Below, piece after piece: positions 33,490 to 46,523 of a DNA stretch of 64,000 nt. Positions within the stretch are counted from its first letter, which is position 1. The number at the start of each line of letters is the position of its first letter. The translations under genes and the position numbers were made by a program. Below the pieces are notes generated by a model. The model made no database searches and was not told where the DNA came from. It was given only the letters and a program-made list of their open reading frames with translations. This DNA comes from Adiantum capillus-veneris (lineage: Eukaryota; Streptophyta; Polypodiopsida; Polypodiales; Pteridaceae), in NCBI GenBank assembly GCA_014529385.2, contig CM043971.1, forward strand, positions 98,411,985 to 98,475,984, read 5' to 3'.

Positions 33490-36400
33490 CTCTCTCTCGT
33501 CTTCTTGCCCAGCAAGGACTTGGTGCTTTTCCTTCTAGAGCATTATCCTGGTTATGCAAGATTTTTGCCTAAAAGAGGTCTATCTCTATCTTGTGACTAA
33601 ATGTCTCTCGACGAGTCCGATCTACCCTAGGGTAGGGGGTATAGGTATCATGGAAAGGAGGTGTGGTAAGGCAGAGGAGGCCAAAGTTTCAAGCAAATAG
33701 GGTTCCACCTTACCACATCTGACTAGTAAACTGCAACACAGACAAGCGAAGGAGCCTTAATACACCTCGACTGCCACAAACGAGAAATCAGTTGTTACCT
33801 GTCTCTCTCCCTCCGAAGTAGGAGAAGCTTGCCAAGATTCGGGCACGATCTGAAGCCCACATCACCAACCCAATGACACCAAAAATAAAAAAGTAGTGAG
33901 CCACGAGATGGCCCACAACAACGCCATAGCAGCCATCATCATCACACACAGTCACGCTTTTCTGGGGAGCCTCGCACCATCTTGACATGTCACATCAAAG
34001 CCCAAGGCTACCACGGGGTGACTTGCTGCTCTCCTTCGGCACCAAATCCCCACCCTAAAAATATGCATGGACTGGCTATCGATTGCCCTCCCAAAAGGAG
34101 GTGGGAGCAGCAACCTCTTCCTTGGACTTTTGTTTTTCCCAAACTCACAATAATGAGTGTAAGAAACCGATTGCCCTCCCAAAAGGATGTGGGAGGAGCA
34201 ACCTCTCCCCTGGACTTTTTTTTCTCTCCCGAACTCACAATAGTGGGTCTTAGTATTGAATTCATCAAAATAATGTACAAAGATACCTCAAGCTTGTACC
34301 GAGCCTTGAGGGTCATCATATTACATAGAGCATCAACCGGGCCTCCCAAGTAGCAATCAACTAACCCTCAACATGTCATTTTTATCTCGTCAGAGCGGAG
34401 TTAATTGCCCAATACCAATCGTCGAGGCTTTCATTTTACTAATGGAGACAATCAATTCTTGGCTTTCAAGTACTATCTCCGTGAAGCTAGCAATTATAGA
34501 AGAACCTCTCCCTTAGAATTCAATGATAATAAGAAATAATAAAACACTTTAATAAAATGAACTTAAGAGGTCCTTAAATGAAAAGATTCTTTCACAAATT
34601 AAAATATTACAATACCTCATATCATGAGATCAACCTTCTATGAGTGCACTATGATGCTTTGTTCTCTAAGACATTTTTAGCGGACCAAAAACCAAGCCTT
34701 AAGCCCTAGTTTTCTGGGGCATTTCTTTTAAACTACGTGAGGAGGCACAAAGGCCTACTAAGTTAAGGGGGGATGAAAGAGAGTCAATTTAAATAAATTC
34801 CTACAATCATCTAGAACTTCTATTATGTTTTAATATAAAATAGTATTATCTATTATACATATATAATCATAGATGGTTTCTATATTAGAAAAGGCTCACT
34901 TCATTAATAAGGTAAAGGGTGCACATTGCACATTAGCATTCTGAAACAAAATAACTTAAAAGATAAGTAAAATAAAAAGACATATTTAAAACAAAACCAA
35001 AATATATTTTAATGTTTTTTTATAAAAAAGATAGTTTTAATAGATATCAAAAATAATATAGCAATTTAATAAAATGATTTTCTTTTAATTCCTTGAATGA
35101 AAGAACCCTTTATCAATATCTCGACTTTCACGATTTGCTACTCCATCTCTCATATGGCGACAATGGAGAACAAAGATTCCTAAGCTCTACTCGTCTTTTT
35201 TTTTTTGAGTTTAATTCATCCTATACTCAAAAAAAAAAACTCATATCATGGAATCAAACTCGTATGAATAAATTGTTATATTTTTTATTTATTTGTTTTT
35301 TAAAGCCTTTTTCAGCATGCCAAAAAGTGAATGGATCTTTGCACCTGAGGAGAATAGCATTTAAAAGCTATGATTTTTTTTAAAAAGCTTCTAAGTGCCT
35401 TAGGACACTTGTCTCACAAAATTGAACGACCTTTATAAACCCTTCAGGTACAAAGGCCTTTAGCATGCCAAAAAAAAAAGAGAACAAGTCAAAATTCCAA
35501 AGAAGGACTCCCTTTTTCAACTTTCTTCAATTGACTTAGAAGGACAAGAAGTCCAAATTTCAAGTTCACTTGTTTCCAAAGAGGAGAAAAATCCAACAAA
35601 GAATCTCTTGAATAAAATAATTCAACTTCTTCATAAGAGTTGAGCTGCCCCATACCAATAGTGGCACTGAGAGAGAGGAAATGGCCTTGGTCACACCATT
35701 GCTACATTTACGAAGTAGAGAATTTTTAAGGGTGGATATCAATGATCAATCAACTTCTGATTGGGTGAAGCTACCCTACAAACAAGGAGAAGAGATGGCT
35801 CCCTAAATATACCTTAGTACCCTCATTTCTCCCAACGCTAGTAGGGCCAATGTTTGTCTTCACTTTTATTGGCTTGTCTCTCACTCTTCCTCGATATAGA
35901 GTGTGCTCTTCCCCCACTCCTCTCACTCTTCCATGGTGTAATCCGGCTTTAAGTGCACAATGTGACCAACTTAGAGCTTACTGTTGTGGATGTTTATGTG
36001 CGTGTATAAAGAGCTAATTTAATTCTTAGAGGCATGTTTGTAATTAGTTCTCCATCATAGGAACAACCATTTCCACAATTTTTTTCTCGCCTCCTTTGTA
36101 ATTCATTATTTTTACCAATGGAAATGAGAGTCTAATTAATTAGATTGCAAGCAACGGCTTCCAAATGGTAATTGATTTATCATGGGCACTGAGTTTGTAA
36201 GATTCAAAAACTATTTTGACCTTTTTACCAAGCAAATAGGTCAACTTTTGTAAAAATCACTCAACGTTTTGCATAATGAATAGGAGCACACTGATAACGT
36301 GAGTACTCTACCTACCTTCTTGCTTCATTTGCTTGTTTTTTCCTTGTACAAAGTGCATTTGCCATTCACTGAAATTGTGTTCACAGGTGAAAACTCTTTG

Positions 36401-37229
36401 CAACAATATAAGTCTCTTGTGATGTTTCTCAGTTTTTAGCATGGAAAACCTCTTGCTATGTTTGGTTTATTTTCTTGATTTATACATTTGTTTTGAATTC
36501 CGAGCATAAAAGAGGTTAGAGCTCCCCTAAATGGAGCTATTAATTGAAACGAACCTGCTAAAATTAGATCAACTATTAAGCATTGATTTTTTATCCAAGT
36601 TTTGGAAAGGGGGGTTTGAGACCATATATAAGTTCTACTAGGTCTTGCCTCCCTTTGTGATGAGTTTGGTTTTGTTTGAAGCACTTTAACTTAGTCAAAT
36701 GCGCATATAGGGCTTGCAGATATGAGACTAGCTTTTGTGACTTAGAATGACCAGAGATGATATTCGATAGGAGTAAGCTATGAGATGGTTTTTCAAGGGA
36801 TTGGCAACCTCTTATAGCCTCCTTGCACTAGCTGGGTCAATTACATCCAATGAATTGACAATTTTGTATGTGGTTCTCGCTTTATTGCAATAAAATATAG
36901 GCACGTTGGAGTAACCGCTTAACAGCTGGTCTCAACATGAGTTTTTAGGGAGACTGGTGCCATAGTGTGTGAGTTGGAAATCACATCCTTAGCATGTTTT
37001 CATGCTTGATCTTGCTTGTGGGGGTTGTCTTGGCGGAGTGCGCGTGTGAGGAATGCATACAAGAGAGGGAAGAAGAGAATTGGGGAAGGGGATGAAACAC
37101 AGACATGGAGTTGGGCTAACGGAGAGGAAAGTGAGAGAGAGTCAACTCTCTCACTTTATCTCCCTATATTGATTAGGGAAAAATAAGAGCAAGGGTGGTT
37201 TCCCACGGCCACTTGGCCTACATCCGAAC
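33490..37229. other. long non-coding spacer, probably old repeats and the copia-3 LTR
   Basis: No recognisable gene. 34081-34256 is an 88-bp tandem duplication (GATTGCCCTCCCAAAAGGA at 34081 and 34169). 34500-35500 is AT-rich, with scattered similar phrases. The right end, up to CATCCGAACA at 37230, should be the 3' LTR of the copia element that follows, but its left border could not be placed. A 12-bp-arm palindrome, GTGAGAGAGAGT/ACTCTCTCAC-like, lies near 37130-37155. Confidence 0.45.
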
Positions 37230-37230
37230 A

Positions 37231-37245
37231 ACCTCCCACTTGAAG
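37231..37245 (-). other. polypurine tract (copia 3)
   Basis: The sense strand reads CAAGTGGGAGGTTGT directly before the putative 3' LTR (TCGGATGTAGG, with TG at the junction). This is the classical copia polypurine arrangement. Confidence 0.75.
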
Positions 37246-37302
37246 GTCATGGTGTCCAATAGTGGCATCAGTATAGTTAGTCTATACAAAGTTGATGAAG
37301 CA

Positions 37303-37979
37303 TCACCTAGGCTTCATCCTACACCCATAAGTTCTATGCAATGTGTAAATCGGTCCAAGGCTAGGCTCTTCGTGAGAGCAATTACGGGGTTGTCTAACAA
37401 GCTCGATGCGCTTGCCAGCCAATGCATCTCGTATGATATGGTATTTGACCTCTATATGTTTTGACTTTGAGTGAAACACTGGATTCTTTGCCAAGAAATG
37501 GCACTCTGAATATCACACTGCAGTACTGGAACCTTGTGAATTCCCAAATCTCCCACTAGACGAGCTAACCATATGGCTTTCTTGCTTGCATCAAACACAA
37601 CAACATATTTTGCCTCAGTGGTAGATGAAGACAAGTAGTATTGTAGACACGATCTCCAAGAGATAGCTTCTCCAACAAACATGAACACATAGCCAGATGT
37701 GGGTCTTCTACGATCCACACAACCCGCATAGTCTGCATCCGTGTAACCTACAATAGATGCATTGCTATTTCCGAAGCATAAACACTTGCTAGTTGTACCC
37801 TTCAAGTATCTGAGGATTTTCTTCACTACTTCCCAATGCTTCTTGTCAGGTTTTTCCATGTACCTACTAACCACTCCCACTACATGTGCAACGTCTAGTC
37901 TTGTGGCTACCATAACATACATCAAACTGCCAACTACTGGAAGAATATGGCACTTTTTCCATTTCCTCTTTCTCAACAA
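37303..37979 (-). pseudogene. copia RNase H (family 3)
   Basis: 37979-37452 encodes SLMYVMVATRLDVAHVVGVV, RYLKGTTSKCLCFG, GYTDADYAGCVDRRRPTSGY, ISWRSCLQYYLSSSTTEAKY and KAIWLARLVGDLG. The end, SKHIEVKYHIIRDALAGKRI, follows in another frame (37494-37303). All RNase H blocks are present with one main frameshift, making this the best preserved part of the element. Confidence 0.87.
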
Positions 37980-38033
37980 CTATCTTGGGAGAATCTTTCT
38001 TGCTAAGTTTGGGGCATGCTTACATTGGGGTAC

Positions 38034-38927
38034 TCAGTGACTTCCCCCCCTGCATACTAAAACGTTGAAGAATTTGTGGATGTACGTTTCTTGAGATAAT
38101 TCAAGAATTCCACGTTGCTTGTCTTTCTTGATGCGCATACCAAGAAAGTGATTGTCATTTCCCAAATCTTTCATGGAAAACTGAATGCTTACATCTTTTT
38201 CAATTGATTGATTTTCTTGCGATAAGCATATCATCTACATACAAGATCAAGATGATTAAAAAACCATCGTTCAACCTCTTTGCGTATAAGCAGTGATCCT
38301 CTTGACTTCTTATGTAACCTTGAGACTGCATGAATTTGTTGAATTTTTTATACCACTGCCTTGAACCTTGCTTGAGGCCATAGAGTGTCATTTTAAGCCT
38401 ACAAACCAATTCTTCCCTCGTTGGCTTTTGGGTTTCACATACGCAACCTTCTGGTTATTTCGTGTAGACATCTTCATCTAGATCCCATGAAGAAATGATG
38501 TGTTCACGTCCATTTGGACAAGTTCCATGTCCTGGATAGCAACCAAGCCAAGCACAGTGCGAAGTGTAGTCATTTTGACTACTGGAGAGAAAATCTCATC
38601 GAAATCCACACCTTTTTGCTGCTTGAAACCCTTGGCAACTAGACGAGTCTTGTACCTAGGCTCGTGATCTTCCACTGTATACTTCTTCTTGTATACCCAC
38701 TTGCAAGGTAAATCATTTTTGTCTTTTGATAATTCAACCAAATCCCATGTCTCATTAGCCACAATCGAATTGTATTCTAATTGCATAGCCTGCTCCCACT
38801 TAACGCTATCATCCATTCCTATAGCTTCTTTGTAGTAGGTTGAATCTCCACTGTCAGTGACCAAAATGTAGTGTATACCAAGCTCAAACCGCTCGGGCGC
38901 ACGTGATTCTCTTTCAGAGCATCTCAA
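38034..38927 (-). pseudogene. copia reverse transcriptase (family 3)
   Basis: 38927-38478 gives WEQAMQLEYNSIVANETWDL, KWVYKKKYTVED, RYKTRLVAKGFKQQKGVDFD and MELVQMDVNTSFLHG. 38409-38200 gives MTLYGLKQGSRQWYKKF and LIILILYVDDMLIA, an intact YVDD box. 38234-38034 gives FSMKDLGNDNHFLGMRIKKD. At least three frame changes occur. Confidence 0.87.
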
Positions 38928-39281
38928 TGCTTGACTCTCCGGAGAAATAATAGTATCTTGAACTTGAGGATTAGGTGCAATGCTACTGAACTAAGTTGGT
39001 TCAGAGGCTACATCCTAAAAAAAAACTCGTCTATACTCAAATTTTGTAATGGGCTTCTTGTGCATTTTTTATTCATTGTAAATCATGTGTGAGCTATGAA
39101 TGACTTTGGGGGATTATGGGTGCTAGAGACGATAGCCCATCTCTCCATTTGCACCATAGCCTATGCAAATGCTTTTGTGTGACCTGGGATCTAACTTGCA
39201 CCAAAGTTCTTTGGGCACATGTCCATATGCCTCACATCCAAGTACATGCTAATGCTCATAGCTTAACGTTTTCCCAGTCCT

Positions 39282-39882
39282 TTATTCCTCTGGAATTTTG
39301 AAATTCAAAAGAGAACTAGGTGACATGTTGATGATGTGCAATGTTGAAAGAACAGCTTTTCCCCAAAACTTTGGCGTAAGCTTCACCATAGAAATCATAG
39401 AGATAACTCGCTCTTGAACCGTGCCATTCATTCTTTTAGCTATCCCATATTTTGCAGGTGTGTATGGATCAATAAACTGCCACCAATGCCTCTTCGATTG
39501 CAAAAATCCTTAAATTCCATGGAGATATATTCTCCACCATTTTTCGTGCGAAAAGCTTTGAGCTTTTTTCCTGATTGGTTCTCAACCATGGCAAGGAATT
39601 TTTGGAACATAGAAAAGAACTCTTCCTTATGCATTGGACCACACAAATCACTATGCACTAAGTCTAGGGTTTGCCTAGTTTCTTGTTCAATAGCAAAGAT
39701 GTCAACCTAGTATATTTTTCATATAGACAATGCTCACACATTGGAAAGTCCGTGTAATCTAACACAAGTAAGTAGCCAAAATAGTGAAGTGTTTTCATTC
39801 CCTTTTGGCTAATATGCCCTACGTCTATGCCACAACTCAGTAGACGGCAGCTCATTAACATAGATAGAGTGTTCGTCAACAC
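39282..39882 (-). pseudogene. copia integrase remnants (family 3)
   Basis: Remaining pieces are GHISQKGMKTLHYFG with PMCEHCLYEKYTR (zinc-binding region, 39882-39664), MHSDLCGPMHKEEF with FRTKNGGEYISMEF (two catalytic aspartate regions, the second as KNGGEY), and IAKRMNGTVQERVISM (39503-39282), where the usual xAERMNRT reads AKRMNGT, losing the glutamate. The segment between the zinc finger and the core is shortened. Confidence 0.78.
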
Positions 39883-40446
39883 TCAAAACAAACATAGAGT
39901 ATAGGAATCCGTTTTACAACCTTTTATCATGTTCTTGCGGATCAGCCAAGAATGATCACCAAAAGTTGTAGTGTATCCAAGATCATCCAATTGTCCTATA
40001 TAAAGAAAGCTCTTTGTAAGCTTGGGAACATGTCTGACATTTTGCAACACAAAAGTAGTGCCATTATGCATCTGAAGTTTCACATCACCAATGCCAATAA
40101 TTTCAAGCTCATAAGAATCACCAAGCTTGACTATGCCATGCATGGATGCATAAGAGGAAAACCACTCTCTATGTGGTGTGACATGAAAACTTGCATCAGA
40201 ATCAAGAATCCAATTATATGCATGACCCTCATCATGTGCAATCAAAGCATATAGCATGAGATCTGAAGTGAAAATGAGAACATCTGAGGGATCTGTTGTC
40301 ACCTCTTCATGAATCCCTGTTGGCATAATGTTCATCACTGGAGAAGGAGCACCCTCTACTATAGTGGTAGGTATGGGAGACTCAATCATATTGAGCTCCT
40401 CAATCTTTACCGTACTTTTTCCTTTGCCAAAATTATATTTTTGCAT
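39883..40446 (-). pseudogene. copia protease (family 3)
   Basis: The 187-codon frame contains YNWILDSDASFHVTPHREWF, i.e. DSD in place of the usual DSG(A/C), and the typical second half GIGDVKLQMHNGTTFVLQNV, VRHVPKLTKSF and LDDLGYTTTF. It ends in LIRKNMIKGCKTDSYTLCLF just before the GAG-pre-integrase region. Confidence 0.83.
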
Positions 40447-40736
40447 GTTTTTTTGATCTCTTAGGAAAATGTAACAATCCTTTTTGTATGGACCTTCTTA
40501 TGGCAATAGTAACACTCAATATTTCTGGCATTGTGGGCTCTACTTGAGTTTCTGTGTCTGCTAGGACTACGAGGATTTTTCTCTCTACTTTTACTTTTGT
40601 ATTTGTTCCTGTCACGGTGTTGGGGGATATTTGTTTGAAACATGAGCCGGGCAGGCGTCGGGCCTCTGGTTGTGGGAGGTGTGAAAGAGAGAGAACAAGA
40701 GACACTGACAACTCTGACAATTGTCGTAATCATCAA
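40433..40736 (-). pseudogene. copia gag tail with broken zinc knuckle (family 3)
   Basis: ARNIECYYCHKKVHTKRIV keeps CX2CX4H but loses the last cysteine. Upstream there is a basic R/S/K-rich stretch. The element's homology ends near 40740, so the gag core and 5' LTR are gone. Confidence 0.65.
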
Positions 40737-40740
40737 TTAA

Positions 40741-42063
<1,323 letters not shown>

Positions 42064-42681
42064 TGTTAAGGCGGTTACGCCGCTAGCGGAAGCTAAATAG
42101 CGAGAACTCAACCAACAACAGAATTTGTCGGACGAGGACGGAGCTTGACCCGCAGGCGCATGGAAACAACTAGGTGGGTGTCAAATCACCTACTCGACCT
42201 TCTAATGACAATCACTACTAAGGAAATCAAATCTAAGTTCTAAAATATGCAAGTGACTGAAATCCGTACTACGAACGAATGCTATACGAAACAGGATCTA
42301 GAATCATTGAATTGATCTCAAACTCAAGGGGAAGTCTATACACTAGGTAAGAACAACACCCTAAAGACTTGAACTGCAAAATCAACCTATAACCACTCCG
42401 TGCGGTAAACGCGTATGAAGACAGGCCGAAAAATACAGGTGACCGAACCCCGATGGTACTAATGCGTAGCTCTACTCGTTGTGGTTCTATAGATATGCAG
42501 CACGCTCTATTCCGACACACGAGTTGGAAGAAAACTCACACCGAAGCTCATAGGAACTTACCACACGTAGAAGCTGATAGCGCGCACTCTTGGTATCTGT
42601 GCATAGCTCTCACCGTTGCTAACACAATGGTGGTGTCGCTTCTCCAATGGCGGCCCCGTAGCTCTTGTAGCAAGAAGATAA

Positions 42682-42746
<65 letters not shown>

Positions 42747-43032
42747 ACACAGTCACAGCGCTCAAAAACTCTCTTTGATTAATAATTGAATCTCCTTTGG
42801 ATTACAAAACTTTGGCTTATATACCTCAGCCTTGGAGGTGAGAACATCTCTAATTATTTACATCAGCAGGTGAAATTACTTCGGGATTACAAGCTGGAAA
42901 CTCAATTGAGTCCCGTTACTCAATGAATGGCTCAAATCAAAATTAATGTCGGAAAGACATTTATTACAATCAATGGTTACAAAATGATGGGTGTGAGCAA
43001 AAATGTGGGTGTGATTCTCTGCTGGCTCAACA
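42064..43032 (-). repeat. 3' LTR of the giant element (969 bp)
   Basis: It begins TGTTAAGGCGGTTACGCC and ends CTGCTGGCTCAACA. It has a (CT)n run at 42684-42744, about twice as long as in the other LTR, plus a 6-bp shorter stretch at about 42442. It contains the palindrome half-site ACGCGTATGAAGAC at 42409-42422 and a minus-strand TATATAAG near 42815-42825. Confidence 0.96.
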
Positions 43033-43044
43033 CTCCCCCCCTCT
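43033..43044 (-). other. polypurine tract (giant element)
   Basis: The sense strand reads AGAGGGGGGGAG directly against the 3' LTR start. Confidence 0.92.
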
Positions 43045-43081
43045 GCGTTCATGTCGTCCCTGACATGACTTTTAGGCTTGG

Positions 43082-46000
43082 TCAATAGAGTCCTGTCATC
43101 TTGAGCATCTGCAAATGTGATTCATAGCGTAGGTTGCCGATGGTCAAGGTTGGGCCGAATATTTTGCTTTCGTGAGTGAAAAAGCCGGTGTAGAAAGCTT
43201 CTTCGAATGTTTGCATGTGGAAGCTAGGCAAAAACATAATTCTTTGGTATAAGAGATGTAACACCTTTGGTGATGGCTGCAATGAAAGATCATACATCAT
43301 ATCCGTCACTGTGTCGGCCGTCGATAGTAGACTCGAGGTAGTGGCTTTATGTGGCGCGAACACTTCAATGCATGCTAAGAGAGTCCTGCAGATTTTCTTT
43401 AGCATCTGACACGAAAGGTCAGGAGAGCCAGTAAAGAGTTTGATGGTGCCCGTTAGGGTTTTCACCATGTAGGCTTTACCTATTCTCTCTCCTTCCTTTG
43501 GTCCTGGAATCCTGGGATAATTAAGCCAATTTGGCTTCTTTTCCGCAATCCTGCCATGCTCTTTCCAGTTTCTGACTCTTGGCACCGGGCAAAAGGTTGC
43601 ATCCTCCCGAATCTCCTTTGGAGCCTCTACCAAGTAGATGAGGTAGGCTGGGTATTTGTTCAGCCAACCTTTCCTCCATCTAGGTTGAGAATCTACAATC
43701 TTCTTTGATTGTTCATCCTTTGTGATGTCGCCTTCGTAAAGAGCGACATACTGCTCCTCCTCTATTCTCTTTTTCGTCTTTATCACTTCAAATTTCATCA
43801 GAGGGAAAGGCAGGCTGGGTTGCATCCACTCTTCATGGAGCACTTTTGTGTCTAAACCTTGAAGTCTAATGGAGATGAGGAGTCTCCTTTCCCATTCCAT
43901 TTCCGCCTTGGCACTTTCCTCTGTTGACTTTTCTATTTGGTCCTGGAGCCTTTGTTCTTCTTCTTCAGAGATTCCGGCAGTCGAGGCCACTTCTTGAACT
44001 GGGGCTGGATCTTCAATTTTGGTTGCCTCTCCAGTTTCTGGTAGCTCTATGGCTGCTCCCCCTGCTTCTTCTTGTGGTGGCTCTGTTTCTCTTCTTTGTT
44101 GCTCTTGGAGGTCTTGGAGCTGTTTGCGGAGGGCCTCATTTTCTGTCCTTAGTGTTTGGTTTTCTGATGTGAGCCTCTCCTCTGCAGCCAATGATCCCTC
44201 CGCCATGTGCAATCTTTGCACTTGCTCTAACCTTAGCTCTCTTTGCAAACTTCTGACCTGATCTTCCAGAGCTGGTACGAGGGCTCCCTCTTGTTCTGTT
44301 CCTGCTCTGCTAGCTCTAGGGGTTGTCCTGAGTCTCGTGATTGTCCTTTCTTGAAGTTCAACTCTTTCCCTTAGCTCAATGAGCTCATCCTTGGCTACCT
44401 CCAGCTCATCTTCTATTCGCTCCTTTGCTTCCTGTGAACTTGTTACCTCTCTTGAAGCTTCGGCTAGTTGGAGTATCAAGCCGTCTCTCTTGCTTTCTGC
44501 GTCGTAGAGTGATGCTTTATGACTTTCAGATTCAGTCATAGCATTCTCTAACTTCTTCTGCAACTCTGCTTCCTTTTGTTTTGCTGTCTCAATTGCTACT
44601 TCCTTTGCTCTGGATCTTTCTTTAATCTTGTTGAGCAGTTCATGCACCATGTGCATGTCTTTTTCATCTTCATCTGTCAACTTGACAGCTCTTTCTGCCA
44701 CCACCTCCAATGGCTTCGGCTCTTCTAGTATGTTCTGTTCGTCCATTTTTTCTTCACTCTCCATTGTACCCTTTGTCTTTTCCTTCGTCCCTTTCCGATC
44801 ATCTTGTTTTCGTAGGGATATCCCATAAACTGCCTCCAGGGCCTCTTCTTCACTATATCCAATCGCTACCAGATCCTCATAATCATCTTTCTTTTTCTGA
44901 ACTGGATCTATCTCCTTTTCCTTGGTCCCGGTCTCCGGCTTTTCCATAACTTCTGTTTCTATTTCTATTGTGGTCTCCTCCACAATAATTTCCGTCTTCT
45001 TCGGGCTTGGTACATCAGTAAAGGAGGGCTGATTGTCCTCAGTCATCTTGGCTTTCCCTTTGTTTGCTTGCCCGTCTTTCTCTCGAAGTTCAATAGACTC
45101 ATCTACTTCCTTCTTCTCCTTGTGGTCCTTTTTCAGCTCAGCTTTTAAAAGCTGTACTTCCTCTTCAGTATAAGGCTCGACAGGCTGCTGCTCTAGTATG
45201 GCCTCCGACTCCTCATAAGCTCTAATATATTGATCATATTGATCAACATGTGGCCTGGTAGAGCTGGTTCCGACTTTAGTGGGGTCTGGCACCCACATTT
45301 CTTCAAAGTCCCCCTTTAGAGCTCTTTCCGCTCTAAACTGCTCCACCAGCCTTTCAATTCTTGCGGCTTTTTGACTTTTGGTTTGCTTGGGATCAGCCTT
45401 CTTCTTCGCTTTCTTCTTGAGCGGCTCGTCCACAGCCTCTTCAGGTTCTAAAACTATTTCTAGTTTTCGGCGTGCTCTTGTGGACGCCCTCTTGGATACT
45501 TCTTGCTGTTCTTTCTCTTCATCGGCTTCTCTAAGCCACTCATTCTGGGAGGGAACCCGTGGCCCTTGATCCCTAGCTCCAATAGCTTCATAAGCTATTC
45601 TTGTTAGGATTTCTCCTCCTCCTATGTACTTTGGCTTCTGGTTGTGCATGGCGATTACTTGCTCGTGGATGTATTGAGCATAATTCACCTCTTTTGGCAT
45701 GTTGCTCTTCAGTGCCCATGTGATGGTTGTCGCAATGGCATGGGGTGGTGTAGTATACTTCTGCGGTCTTTTACTGCACACATGGAAAAACTGGTTGTAT
45801 AATCGGCAAAGGGTTGCCGCTCGTTGATCTGCCATATCTCCGTAGGTTGTATTTTGTTTCTTTGATCCATAGACCTCTATGGCCTCCCTTCTTTCTCTGA
45901 CAGAACTCCCTTTGTTGTGCAGCTTCAATGCATCTGCAATGAGCTGTGGAGTGATCTGTACTTCAACTGTTTCTCCATCCATGGCTGTCAACGTGGCTTT

Positions 46001-46378
46001 CCCATCCTTCTGAATGGATGTTGCCAACTCATACACTCTTCTTGTGTCTACACCTGATGGTCTCGAGGTGAAGAACCTGTGTAAGTCAGCCTTTTCCAGG
46101 TATCTGCTGATGTTCTCTGATCTGCTATAATCCACTAATTCTCGTGGGATCATAGGTACATCGACCGATTGCCCTTGAGGATCTTTGAAAGTCCCCTGGT
46201 AGATCTTTATTCCCTCTTTTTCTAGTACTGCTTCCTCCACCCAAGTCTTGGTTGGCTTGAGGGTTTCTGTTGGAATATCAAAAGGTTCTGCTTCTGCAAG
46301 AGCATCCTTGATGGTTGGTCTTTTTCTCTTAGTTGCCGATGACTTAGCGGAATCCATGGATCCTGTAACTCCAATCAC
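43082..46378 (-). CDS. extra 1098-aa ORF downstream of pol (unknown function)
   Basis: An uninterrupted frame in the same strand as gag-pol, ending 37 bases before the polypurine tract. Residues 1-30 carry a basic KRKRP, a possible nuclear signal. Residues ~90-270 form a globular region (FTSRPSGVDTRRVYELATSI, VQITPQLIADALKLHNKG, LCRLYNQFFHVCSKRPQKY) that weakly recalls the plant 'putative transposon protein' domain found in Athila-type extra ORFs. Residues ~560-770 are strong coiled coil with E/K/Q heptads. A C-terminal globular part (~830-1098) contains WRKGWLNKYPAYLIYLVEAP. I see no signal peptide or membrane span, so it does not look like an envelope protein. Expression would need splicing or an internal start. 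The frame's length shows it is under recent selection. Confidence 0.85.
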   Translation of the reverse strand: MIGVTGSMDSAKSSATKRKRPTIKDALAEAEPFDIPTETLKPTKTWVEEAVLEKEGIKIYQGTFKDPQGQSVDVPMIPRELVDYSRSENISRYLEKADLHRFFTSRPSGVDTRRVYELATSIQKDGKATLTAMDGETVEVQITPQLIADALKLHNKGSSVRERREAIEVYGSKKQNTTYGDMADQRAATLCRLYNQFFHVCSKRPQKYTTPPHAIATTITWALKSNMPKEVNYAQYIHEQVIAMHNQKPKYIGGGEILTRIAYEAIGARDQGPRVPSQNEWLREADEEKEQQEVSKRASTRARRKLEIVLEPEEAVDEPLKKKAKKKADPKQTKSQKAARIERLVEQFRAERALKGDFEEMWVPDPTKVGTSSTRPHVDQYDQYIRAYEESEAILEQQPVEPYTEEEVQLLKAELKKDHKEKKEVDESIELREKDGQANKGKAKMTEDNQPSFTDVPSPKKTEIIVEETTIEIETEVMEKPETGTKEKEIDPVQKKKDDYEDLVAIGYSEEEALEAVYGISLRKQDDRKGTKEKTKGTMESEEKMDEQNILEEPKPLEVVAERAVKLTDEDEKDMHMVHELLNKIKERSRAKEVAIETAKQKEAELQKKLENAMTESESHKASLYDAESKRDGLILQLAEASREVTSSQEAKERIEDELEVAKDELIELRERVELQERTITRLRTTPRASRAGTEQEGALVPALEDQVRSLQRELRLEQVQRLHMAEGSLAAEERLTSENQTLRTENEALRKQLQDLQEQQRRETEPPQEEAGGAAIELPETGEATKIEDPAPVQEVASTAGISEEEEQRLQDQIEKSTEESAKAEMEWERRLLISIRLQGLDTKVLHEEWMQPSLPFPLMKFEVIKTKKRIEEEQYVALYEGDITKDEQSKKIVDSQPRWRKGWLNKYPAYLIYLVEAPKEIREDATFCPVPRVRNWKEHGRIAEKKPNWLNYPRIPGPKEGERIGKAYMVKTLTGTIKLFTGSPDLSCQMLKKICRTLLACIEVFAPHKATTSSLLSTADTVTDMMYDLSLQPSPKVLHLLYQRIMFLPSFHMQTFEEAFYTGFFTHESKIFGPTLTIGNLRYESHLQMLKMTGLY

Positions 46379-46523
46379 AGAAGTTAACGTCTTTTTAGTA
46401 CTTAAAGCCGAAATGAAGCTTTTAACTATTCAAATGACTTGAAAATTGAAACATGAGCTATTCAGGGCCTAAGGATGCAATGTAGGTGAAAAAATATGCA
46501 AACTGGGCTCAAAAACATGCTTG

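Larger units (their letters stand above)
37231..40740 (-). mobile_element. Ty1/copia retrotransposon, third family (truncated, degenerate)
   Basis: On the minus strand it shows zinc knuckle, PR, GAG-pre-integrase, INT remnants, RT and RNase H in copia order. It is followed by a polypurine tract at 37231-37245 and a TGTTCGGATG LTR start. The 5' part (LTR, primer site, gag N-terminus) is missing beyond 40740. Sequence differs clearly from copies 1 and 2, so this is another family. Confidence 0.85.

Noticed and set aside
33490-33800. Possible solo LTR or gene after the chromovirus
   Set aside because: No TG...CA pair, primer site or repeated copy could be found; short frames have no motif.
43915-44261. 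Plus-strand frames within the 1098-aa ORF
   Set aside because: They are antisense shadows of the coiled-coil coding region (leucine-rich because the sense strand is glutamate/lysine-rich).
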